Assembly: GCA_029858925.1 (NCBI GenBank)
Contig: JAOUEB010000081.1
Span: forward strand, 1-6,537
From: Nitrospira sp.
GTDB taxonomy: Bacteria; Nitrospirota; Nitrospiria; Nitrospirales; Nitrospiraceae
Reading direction: 5' to 3'
DNA: 6,537 bases
A program made the position numbers and the translations under genes. Each line of letters starts with the position of its first letter. The first letter of the stretch is position 1. Positions 1 to 5,660 of the stretch are shown here, piece by piece. Under the pieces are notes generated by a model. That model worked only from the letters and a program-made list of their open reading frames with translations. It did not search any database and was not told the origin of the DNA.

Positions 1-273
1 CTGATGCAGGATCTGGCTCTTGCCCGCGCCTTTCAGGTTCTCTTCAAGCTCTACAGAGCGATCGAAGTGGTCCTCAATGGCCCGCTTGCCTCTGCCTGTG
101 ACGATGATGATGTCTTCGATGCCCGATGCCACCGCTTCTTCAACCGCATATTGAATGAGCGGTTTATCCACCAGCGGCAGCATTTCCTTCGGCGAAGCTT
201 TTGTGGCGGGAAGGAAGCGCGTTCCCAGCCCCGCGGCTGGAATCACGGCTTTTCTGACGGCAAGGCGCGACAT
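1..273 (-). CDS. galU: UTP-glucose-1-phosphate uridylyltransferase GalU, N-terminal part (cut by window edge)
   Basis: This enzyme makes UDP-glucose from UTP and glucose-1-phosphate in the cytoplasm, feeding LPS core, capsule and other envelope sugars. The 91 visible codons read without a stop from ATG at 273-271 to the window edge; the family is about 290 residues, so roughly two thirds lies outside. The nucleotide-binding signature [18 protein letters not shown] is at residues 9-26, followed by [20 protein letters not shown] (27-46), and [14 protein letters not shown] at 58-71. These match GalU more closely than other sugar nucleotidyltransferases such as RfbA. The start is fixed by the conserved N-terminus. 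An in-frame TTG at 309-307 would add 12 residues, but it coincides with the likely -35 box. No Shine-Dalgarno sequence precedes the ATG, in keeping with a leaderless mRNA. The gene is divergent from the bamA cluster. Confidence 0.93.
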   Translation of the reverse strand, partial: MSRLAVRKAVIPAAGLGTRFLPATKASPKEMLPLVDKPLIQYAVEEAVASGIEDIIIVTGRGKRAIEDHFDRSVELEENLKGAGKSQILHQ

Positions 274-280
274 GAAACGG

Positions 281-309
281 ATACTATGTGATGGGTTTGG
301 TGATGTCAA
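281..309 (-). promoter_or_regulatory. Sigma70-type promoter of galU
   Basis: On the minus strand a perfect -35 hexamer TTGACA (309-304) is separated by exactly 17 bp from TAGTAT (286-281), a 4 of 6 match to the -10 consensus. Only 7 nt (CCGTTTC) separate the -10 box from the galU ATG, so transcription should begin at or within a base or two of the start codon. This is inferred from sequence alone. Confidence 0.6.
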
Positions 310-313
310 GAAA

Positions 314-329
314 TGGGCGAATGCGCCCA
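314..329. other. Short GC-rich hairpin next to the galU promoter
   Basis: TGGGCG (314-319), loop AATG (320-323), CGCCCA (324-329) form a perfect 6-bp stem. Read on the minus strand it is followed by TTTCTT and then the galU -35 box. It could be a weak terminator shielding galU from upstream minus-strand transcription, or a protein-binding site. The stem is short and the T-run is interrupted, so the function is open. Confidence 0.35.
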
Positions 330-350
330 ATGTTCGACGCGCGACGCGTA

Positions 351-400
351 TCTCGTCCTTCGACTCTACTCAGGATGGTGAGCCTGTCGAACCGTGTCTC
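351..400. repeat. REP-like interspersed palindromic repeat
   Basis: The core at 359-391 is an imperfect palindrome. TTCGAC (359-364) pairs with GTCGAA (386-391), and inside it CTCA (369-372) pairs with TGAG (379-382) around a GGATGG loop. The wording (TTCGAC, then CTCAGGATGGTGAGCCTGTC, then GAA) resembles the 'gttcgacaggctcaccatcctgag' family of intergenic repeats that I recall from many environmental proteobacterial and Nitrospira genomes. It lies in non-coding DNA, as such repeats usually do. Only one copy is visible here, so its repeated nature rests on recognition of the family. The outer limits are approximate. Confidence 0.55.
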
Positions 401-574
401 GCAAGCAAAATGAGATCTGCTCTCTTTCCGTCCCGCGCTTGCCTCGCACCGTCGGCGGAGCGGCTTCACACTTCACGAGGGACAGGCACCCGGACGTATA
501 GAGCGCCGACGCATCGGTCAGCGATGATCAATCCGGAGCAGAGTACACATCGCCTCGTAAAATCAGGCGAGTCC
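401..574. other. Intergenic DNA with no recognised gene
   Basis: I see no convincing gene, RNA or mobile element here. Reading frames through it lack recognisable domains and good ribosome binding sites. The one structure next to the following promoter is an inverted repeat, TCGCCT (550-555) with AGGCGA (565-570) around a 9-nt loop, five bases upstream of the bamA -35 box. Confidence 0.5.
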
Positions 575-603
575 TTTACAACGTCGAGACGCCTCAATAT
601 AAT
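575..603 (+). promoter_or_regulatory. Sigma70-type promoter of the bamA cluster
   Basis: TTTACA (575-580, 5 of 6 to the -35 consensus) lies exactly 17 bp upstream of a perfect TATAAT (598-603). Transcription would start near 610, giving a 5' leader of about 158 nt before bamA. The spacer contains a small perfect inverted repeat, CGTC-GA-GACG (582-591), a possible operator. It is the best plus-strand promoter I found in the intergenic region and probably drives the whole run of genes from bamA onward. Confidence 0.65.
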
Positions 604-693
604 CCGGGAGTTTTGCAAGGACGGGCTGGTGGCAGCAGTCGTGTTCGATATGGTCTGCACATCAAGACAGGCTGGATGGTATGAGGTTCGTTC

Positions 694-771
694 ATGCTTT
701 CCGGTGATCGTGAAGATTACGTGGGACGGCCCTCCCTCTTGGCATTCTGGAATTGGAACTCTAGCCCGTGA
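694..771 (+). CDS. Candidate 25-residue leader peptide overlapping the bamA start
   Basis: An ATG at 694 is preceded by GAGG (683-686) with 7 nt of spacing, a better ribosome binding site than bamA has. The frame runs 25 codons and stops at TGA 769-771, which overlaps the bamA GTG (768-770) in the four bases GTGA. Such an overlap is typical of translational coupling. The peptide begins MLSGDREDYV and ends with the aromatic run AFWNWNSSP; it has no signal peptide or known motif. It lies wholly in the predicted bamA 5' leader. It may be a real coupled leader peptide or a chance ORF; coding function is unproven. Confidence 0.35.
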   Translation: MLSGDREDYVGRPSLLAFWNWNSSP

Positions 772-3104
772 CCACAGCCTTCCTCAACGGACCCCGATGG
801 TTTCTTGTGCTGATCATAGCGGTCTCTGTGTTGCCGGGGTGGTATGAAACGGACGCACAGACGTCCGAGTCGAAGATCACGTCGATCGAGATCCGCGGAA
901 ACAAGCGCATCGAAGTTCCCGCTATCGTCGGGCGCCTCACGCTCAAGGCGGGAGACCCCTATGCATCTGAGACAGTGCGCGGGCAGGTCAAGATCCTGTA
1001 CGACTCGGGTTTGTTCGAGGATGTCCAAGTCGAAACTGAACGGGGGCCGGGTGGGATAGCCGTCGTATACGTCGTCCGAGAGAAGCCGTTCATCACGGAG
1101 ATCGTGTATGACGGAAATGAAAATCTGAGCGACGAGAGGCTGAAAGAAAAGACGATCATCAAAGCTCAAGCGTTTCTCGACCAGCAACAGGCGAAGGAAA
1201 GCGCCGAGAATATCCGACTAGCCTATGAGAAAGACGGATATTACAATTGCCAGGTCATTCCGGTAGTCCAAACGTTGGACCAGGATCGCAAGCGCTTGAC
1301 CTTCTTCGTGAAAGAGGGGGATAAGGCGCGGGTCAAAACCGTAATTTTCGACGGCCTGCGCGCGACGACCAAGGATGAGCTGTTCAAAGTTATCACGACC
1401 AGGGAATGGGTTCCATGGTACGGGCCTTTCACGCAGTTCAAGCTGCCGTCGTCCATCTCCGATGCGGGTCTCCTAAAGCGCGACGAATTGGGGAACGATG
1501 TGGAGCGGATCAAGGAAGTGCTGCTCAATAGAGGGTACTTCAACGCCAGGGTCAGCCTGTCTTCCGTCGAACTGACCGAAGACAAGAAATGGTTCGTGGT
1601 GACGTTCAATGTCTTCGAAGGGGAGCCGTTTACCGTGGCGGAGGTGGGATTTCGCGGTCATATGGTGTTTGAAGACGCCGAGCTTCGGGAAGGATTGAGG
1701 ATCAAGGAGGGGGAAATTTTTCAGCGCGCCAAACTGCGGGACGAGATCGGACGCTTGACGGACATGTACGGAGGCAAGGGGTACTCGTTCGCCGAAATCG
1801 CGCCGACGGTCAATCCGAACAATGCCGAACGAACGGTCACTATCCTCTTCAGTGTGAAAGAAGGGGAAATGATGCGTATCCGGCAGATCAACATTCACGG
1901 GAACAGCAAGACTCGCGATAATGTCATCCGCCGTGAAATTCGTGTAGACGAACAGGATGTGATCGATACGCCCTCCCTTAAGCGAAGTTTCCAACGGTTG
2001 AACAATCTTCAATTTTTTGAAACCGTCGAAATTCTTCCCGATAAGGTGGCAGTCGACAAAGTGGATTTGAACGTCAGGGTGAAGGAAAAGCCGACGGGCC
2101 AATTCAGCATCGGCGGCGGGTTCAGCTCGCTGGACCGGCTGATGGCCATCGCCAACATTACGGAAGGCAATATCGGCGGATACGGCTATATGGGCCGCAT
2201 CAGCGGACAGTTCGGCCAGCGGAGACAATTCGGATCGATCACGTTCCGCAATCCCTACATCAACGATTCGCTGACATCGGCGCAAATGGACATCTATCGC
2301 AGCATGACGAACTATCTGACGTTTTTCGAGGAGCGAACCGGCGCGAGCGTGACGTTCGGCCGCTGGCTGTCGGAATACAATACGGGAACCATCAGTCTCT
2401 TCGCCGAAGAACTGAAATACAGAAGTCCGGCAGCGGGGATTTGTAATAGTAATGACCCCGATAGAAACGCTGTCATCTGCAGCCAGCTCGGGCATCAGTC
2501 CTCGACGGGAGTCCGGATCCATGCATTCAGAGACACACGTGATTATTATCTCGATCCCAGATCCGGCTGGCGGTTCGGCGGCGGGTTCGATATCGGTACG
2601 CCGTATATGGGCGGGACCAACGATTTCATCAAGTATACCGTGGACGTCATCAAGGTGACCCCGCTACTCTTCGATACGAGAGTGTCGGTCCGCGGTCGGT
2701 TTGGAGGGGTAGAGACATTCGGCGGGAGCTTGGTTCCATTGAGCGAACGGTTCTATGTCGGTGGGATCAATACTCTGCGCGGGTTTGCCTTCGGCCGGGC
2801 CGGCCCGGTGGTGGAGACGACCCGTACCCCGTTCGGCGCAGCGAAGCAGATCATCTTCAACGTCGATTTCGTGTTTACGATCTCGGCCGAGGCGAAGTTG
2901 AACGGGGTGCTCTTTTTCGACTACGGGGCGGGCTTTAAAGATGGTGAGCCGGTGTCGTTTTTCGATTTGAGAAAAACAGCCGGGCTTGAGGGACGCTGGA
3001 TCTCTCCGTTCGGCCCCTTGCGCGCCGCCTACGGCATCAATCTTGACCCGCGTCCAGGCGAACGAAGCGGGGTCTTCGAGTTTACGATTGGGTCGATATT
3101 CTAA
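768..3104 (+). CDS. bamA: Outer membrane protein assembly factor BamA
   Basis: BamA is the core of the BAM complex, which folds beta-barrel proteins into the outer membrane. The 778-residue product has the full architecture: a signal peptide (residues 1 to about 31, hydrophobic core WFLVLIIAVSVLPG, likely cleavage after DAQ), five POTRA domains at about 36-104, 105-186, 187-286, 287-369 and 370-442, and a C-terminal barrel from about 443 to 778. The loop-6 motif LRGF (670-673) corresponds to the conserved VRGF/LRGF of the Omp85 family, and the chain ends in phenylalanine (FTIGSIF), the usual barrel C-terminal signature. An in-frame TAG at 762-764 fixes GTG 768 as the furthest upstream start; the next internal GTG (807) would cut into the signal peptide. 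The ribosome binding site is weak (GGAA, 755-758), so initiation may depend on the overlapping leader ORF. Two cysteines, C559 and C571, lie in a probable surface loop. Confidence 0.96.
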   Translation: MTTAFLNGPRWFLVLIIAVSVLPGWYETDAQTSESKITSIEIRGNKRIEVPAIVGRLTLKAGDPYASETVRGQVKILYDSGLFEDVQVETERGPGGIAVVYVVREKPFITEIVYDGNENLSDERLKEKTIIKAQAFLDQQQAKESAENIRLAYEKDGYYNCQVIPVVQTLDQDRKRLTFFVKEGDKARVKTVIFDGLRATTKDELFKVITTREWVPWYGPFTQFKLPSSISDAGLLKRDELGNDVERIKEVLLNRGYFNARVSLSSVELTEDKKWFVVTFNVFEGEPFTVAEVGFRGHMVFEDAELREGLRIKEGEIFQRAKLRDEIGRLTDMYGGKGYSFAEIAPTVNPNNAERTVTILFSVKEGEMMRIRQINIHGNSKTRDNVIRREIRVDEQDVIDTPSLKRSFQRLNNLQFFETVEILPDKVAVDKVDLNVRVKEKPTGQFSIGGGFSSLDRLMAIANITEGNIGGYGYMGRISGQFGQRRQFGSITFRNPYINDSLTSAQMDIYRSMTNYLTFFEERTGASVTFGRWLSEYNTGTISLFAEELKYRSPAAGICNSNDPDRNAVICSQLGHQSSTGVRIHAFRDTRDYYLDPRSGWRFGGGFDIGTPYMGGTNDFIKYTVDVIKVTPLLFDTRVSVRGRFGGVETFGGSLVPLSERFYVGGINTLRGFAFGRAGPVVETTRTPFGAAKQIIFNVDFVFTISAEAKLNGVLFFDYGAGFKDGEPVSFFDLRKTAGLEGRWISPFGPLRAAYGINLDPRPGERSGVFEFTIGSIF

Positions 3105-3134
3105 ACCGAGTGTTGCGCGGTGGATTGGAGCGAG

Positions 3135-3689
3135 ATGAGTCAGAAGCGGTTTTGGCAAATGAGTGGGCGGTTGGCCGGCGCGGCGCTGGTACTGATGGCG
3201 GCCGTGGTTGGATGCGCCGGAGCGGGAGCCAAGGTCGAAGGCAAGATCGGCGTGATCGACGCGCAACGTATTCTTGACAATACCAATGCCGGAAAGAAGG
3301 CGAAGGATACGCTGGTTTCGTTCTCCAAAAACCGTCAGGCGCTCATGGAGTTCGATGAAAAAGAATTGCGCCGGATGGAAGAAGATTTGGTCAAGCAAGC
3401 GGGTATTCTAAGCCCTGCGGCCAAACGCGAGCGGGAAGAACAGTTCAGGCGGCGGGTACAGGACTATCAACAGAAAGCCGCCGATCTGAACCGGGAAGTC
3501 CAAGAAAAACAGAAAGATGTGCTGGAAGGATTTCGAGAGAAAGTCGAAGCCGTCACGGGCAAGGTGGCAAAACGGTTGGCGCTACAGATTATTGTCGACC
3601 GGAGCAAAGGCGGCCCGACCATTTATCATGAGGAGAACCTGGATATTTCGAGCCAGGTCATCGAGGAGTTCAACCGGCAGTATCCTTAA
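3135..3689 (+). CDS. Skp/OmpH-family periplasmic chaperone, predicted lipoprotein
   Basis: Skp-type chaperones hold unfolded outer-membrane proteins in the periplasm and deliver them to BAM. This 184-residue product has the OmpH-family pattern: a short beta strand GKIGVIDAQRIL (37-48), a long charged helical arm rich in K, E, R and Q (about 55-145, probable coiled coil) and a closing strand region around LQIIVDRSK (150-158). Unusually, the N-terminus looks like a lipoprotein signal: basic n-region, hydrophobic stretch, then lipobox VVGC with Cys27 as the acylated residue and Ala at +2, which favours outer-membrane placement. ATG 3135 is chosen because GGAG (3127-3130) precedes it, although the spacing is only 4 nt; an in-frame GTG at 3120 would add five residues and keeps the lipobox. 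The gene begins 30 nt after bamA and is followed by a paralogue. Confidence 0.88.
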   Translation: MSQKRFWQMSGRLAGAALVLMAAVVGCAGAGAKVEGKIGVIDAQRILDNTNAGKKAKDTLVSFSKNRQALMEFDEKELRRMEEDLVKQAGILSPAAKREREEQFRRRVQDYQQKAADLNREVQEKQKDVLEGFREKVEAVTGKVAKRLALQIIVDRSKGGPTIYHEENLDISSQVIEEFNRQYP

Positions 3690-3696
3690 AGCGGGC

Positions 3697-3701
3697 GGAG
3701 G
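3697..3701 (+). promoter_or_regulatory. Ribosome binding site fixing the start of the second Skp gene
   Basis: GGAGG lies 7 nt before ATG 3709. The open frame extends upstream to about 3517, inside the first skp gene, but that part reads as a shadow of the neighbour. This site places the true start at 3709 rather than at the further upstream codons or the second ATG at 3712. Confidence 0.75.
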
Positions 3702-3708
3702 TCTGGTG

Positions 3709-4251
3709 ATGATGAGAGGAACGGACATTATCAGGGTGATGGGTGTGGCTGTGCTGGCCATCTGTGTGCAGACGGCGCAGGCCGGGGATGCTGGAAAGAT
3801 CGGCGTCATGGATCAACAGGCCGTGATGGAGCGATCGAAGGCGGGCAAGGCGGCGTTGGAAGAGATTAAACAGTATTCGACTGCCAGGCAGAAAATCATC
3901 GATGCCGATGAGCAGGAGCTGAAAGATTTGGAGCAATCGCTCCAGGGGTCTGGTAACAAGCTGAGCGAAGCGGCCAAGCAGGAAAAACAAGAACAGTTTC
4001 GGGTCAAGGTGGATGCGTATCAGCGGCGTCTCCAAGATTTTAACCGCGAGGTTCAACAGAAGCAGCGCGACATGATCGAGGAGTATTCGAAGAGGATTGC
4101 TGAGGTCGCGCAGATTGTGGCTCAAAAAGAGGGGTATCTGGCGATCCTCGACAAGGGAAACGAGGCGCTCCTCCGCATCGTCCTCTATCATCATCCAGGG
4201 CTCGATGTGACGGATTTAGTCGTCAAAGAATTCGATCGGCACAATAAATAA
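3709..4251 (+). CDS. Skp/OmpH-family periplasmic chaperone, soluble paralogue
   Basis: This is a second OmpH-family chaperone of 180 residues, clearly related to the gene before it. Both share GKIGV at the mature N-terminus, an AGK motif shortly after, EQF in the helical arm, and NREVQ followed by a KQ-rich helix. The signal peptide is of the ordinary signal peptidase I type: hydrophobic residues about 10-20 and cleavage after AQA (23-25). Cys19 inside it is preceded by Ile, which does not fit a lipobox, so this copy should be free in the periplasm. A long charged helix (about 45-140) should form the Skp tentacle. The start is set by GGAGG with 7-nt spacing. It begins 19 nt after the first copy, in the place where lpxD lies in E. 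coli. The likely role is shuttling outer-membrane proteins to BamA; division of labour between the two copies is inference. Confidence 0.88.
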   Translation: MMRGTDIIRVMGVAVLAICVQTAQAGDAGKIGVMDQQAVMERSKAGKAALEEIKQYSTARQKIIDADEQELKDLEQSLQGSGNKLSEAAKQEKQEQFRVKVDAYQRRLQDFNREVQQKQRDMIEEYSKRIAEVAQIVAQKEGYLAILDKGNEALLRIVLYHHPGLDVTDLVVKEFDRHNK

Positions 4252-4291
4252 CAGGCTGAGGATCAGCTGTAGTGGAGAGGAGGCATCGCCG

Positions 4292-4744
4292 ATGGCAAAG
4301 GTCGAACAGGTAGAAATTCAGGGATTACTTCCACACCGGTATCCCTTCTTGTTGGTAGATCGGGTCAAGGAATTGGAGCCCGGCCGGCGGATCGTGGCGC
4401 TCAAGAACGTGACGATCAATGAGCCGTTCTTTCAGGGGCATTTCCCTGGCCGGCCTATCATGCCCGGTGTTCTGATCCTTGAGGCGATGGCGCAGGCCGG
4501 GGGCGTGCTGGTATTTAAATCAGGCGAATCGTCCGGGAAGCCCGTCGTCTATTTGACGGGCATCGAGGAAGCGAGGTTTCGGCGGCCGGTCGTGCCGGGC
4601 GATCAACTGCGTTTCGAAATCGACGTGCTCAAGAAACGCCCGCCATTTTGGAAGATGCAGGGGAAAGCGTTCGTCGACGACGAAATGGTGTGCGAAGCGG
4701 TTGTGACGGCTATGGTAACAGAGGAAAAGGCCGGCGGACGATGA
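4292..4744 (+). CDS. fabZ: (3R)-hydroxymyristoyl-[ACP] dehydratase FabZ
   Basis: FabZ dehydrates 3-hydroxyacyl-ACP to trans-2-enoyl-ACP in type II fatty acid synthesis and competes with LpxA and LpxD for 3-hydroxyacyl-ACP, which is why it is so often found beside lpx genes. The 150-residue product has the usual family length. The N-terminal LLPHRYPFLLVDRV (12-25) and the hot-dog core are canonical. The catalytic histidine is His50 in GHFPGRPIMPGV and the catalytic glutamate is Glu64 in LEAMAQ. Further family motifs are ARFRRPVVPGDQL (near 95-107) and the C-terminal strand AVVTAMV. ATG 4292 follows an ideal AGGAGG (4278-4283) at 8-nt spacing. It lies 40 nt after the second skp gene and 85 nt before lpxA. 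Confidence 0.97.
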   Translation: MAKVEQVEIQGLLPHRYPFLLVDRVKELEPGRRIVALKNVTINEPFFQGHFPGRPIMPGVLILEAMAQAGGVLVFKSGESSGKPVVYLTGIEEARFRRPVVPGDQLRFEIDVLKKRPPFWKMQGKAFVDDEMVCEAVVTAMVTEEKAGGR

Positions 4745-4817
4745 TCGCCGCTGGTCACGGGTCGATCAATCATGTAGTGTGTCTGTAGGGTGAGGATTGT
4801 CAACGATTGACGTTTCA

Positions 4818-4826
4818 AAGGGGGGG
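4818..4826 (+). promoter_or_regulatory. G-rich ribosome binding site of lpxA with a G7 tract
   Basis: AAGGGGGGG (4818-4826) lies just before the proposed lpxA start GTG 4830 and can act as its Shine-Dalgarno sequence. The seven consecutive Gs (4820-4826) are a homopolymer prone to slippage. A small inverted repeat, GTCAA-CGA-TTGAC (4799-4811), lies immediately upstream. An alternative start, TTG 4797, has only TAGGG (4786-4790) or a too-close GAGG before it. Confidence 0.5.
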
Positions 4827-4829
4827 CGT

Positions 4830-5648
4830 GTGAAAATCCATCCAACAGCGATTGTCCATCCCAAGGCGAATCTGGCCAACGGTGTGGAGGTCGGTCCGTT
4901 TTGCGTCGTCGGCGAGCATGTCACGATCGGCAAGGGAACCAGATTGTTGTCGCACATCACCGTCGATGGGTGGACGGAGCTCGGCGAGCGCAACGAGGTG
5001 CATGCGTTTGCCTCGATCGGCGGGCCGCCGCAGCATCTCGGCTACAAGGGGGAGCCGACTAAGGTCGTCATCGGCGATGACAATGTCATTCGCGAGTACG
5101 TGACGATCAACCGCGCCACAGTGCAAGGCGGTGGAGTGACGTCGCTCGGGTCCAGAAATACTCTCATGGCGTATGTCCATGTGGCGCACGATTGCCGGCT
5201 TGGAAGCCATCTCATCATGGCCAATGCGGCCAGTTTGGCCGGGCACATTACGATCGGCGATCATGCGATCATCGGAGGGTTGACGGGCATCCACCAGTAT
5301 GTTCGCGTCGGCGATTATGCGATGGTCGGCGGGTGTTGCGCTATCGGGCAGGATGTTCCGCCGTTCATGCGGGCGGCCGGGGGCTATCGGGCGCATCTGT
5401 ACGGGCTCAATACCGTGGGGCTTCAGCGGCATGGTTTTTCGGTGGAGCGTATCGCGGTGCTCAAGAAAGCGTTCGATCTTCTTTTTCGGGCGGGCCATCG
5501 GGTCGCCGAGGCGATCAGGCTGACGAAGAAGGAGTTCAAGGGCCAGGCGGATGTCGCCAAGGTTCTCACGTTCATGGAAGGGACGAAGCGAGGCGTGTCG
5601 CGCGTGGTGAACGTCGATTTGGATCTCGAATTCGATCAGGAAGGGTGA
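4830..5648 (+). CDS. lpxA: Acyl-[ACP]--UDP-N-acetylglucosamine O-acyltransferase LpxA
   Basis: LpxA performs the first step of lipid A synthesis, moving a 3-hydroxyacyl chain from ACP to the 3-OH of UDP-GlcNAc in the cytoplasm. The product is 272 residues (E. coli 262) and begins MKIHPTAIVHP, the usual family N-terminus. Left-handed beta-helix hexapeptide repeats fill residues 3 to about 180, and a helical C-terminal domain follows from NTVGLQRHGFS (194-204) on. Aligned without gaps to E. coli, catalytic His125 is His120 (in HVAHDC), and His122, His144 and His160 are His117, His139 and His155. The acyl-length residue Gly173 is Gly168 (MVGGC), suggesting a long (about C14) chain. GTG 4830 is chosen for its G-rich ribosome binding site and fit to the family; TTG 4797 would add 11 residues. 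lpxI follows 12 nt later. Confidence 0.96.
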   Translation: MKIHPTAIVHPKANLANGVEVGPFCVVGEHVTIGKGTRLLSHITVDGWTELGERNEVHAFASIGGPPQHLGYKGEPTKVVIGDDNVIREYVTINRATVQGGGVTSLGSRNTLMAYVHVAHDCRLGSHLIMANAASLAGHITIGDHAIIGGLTGIHQYVRVGDYAMVGGCCAIGQDVPPFMRAAGGYRAHLYGLNTVGLQRHGFSVERIAVLKKAFDLLFRAGHRVAEAIRLTKKEFKGQADVAKVLTFMEGTKRGVSRVVNVDLDLEFDQEG

Positions 5649-5660
5649 GCCGCCACCAAC

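Noticed and set aside
466..660. Minus-strand open frame of 64 codons upstream of galU
   Set aside because: There is no recognisable domain, and it overlaps the bamA promoter; I found no support for a gene.
155..847. Plus-strand open frame of 230 codons across the intergenic region
   Set aside because: It runs antisense through galU, over the REP-like repeat and both promoters, and into bamA, with no recognisable domain and no good ribosome binding site.
1473..2522. Minus-strand open frame of 349 codons inside bamA
   Set aside because: It is a complement-strand shadow of a strongly conserved gene; its composition (many H, R and D) is typical of antisense reading, and no family is recognisable.
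3517..3708. Upstream extension of the second skp gene into the first
   Set aside because: The extra residues are an out-of-frame shadow of the first skp, and GGAGG with a signal peptide at 3709 marks the real start.
4255..4267. Hairpin GCTGA-GGA-TCAGC between the second skp and fabZ as a terminator
   Set aside because: The stem is only five bp and no T-run follows, so it is unlikely to end transcription.
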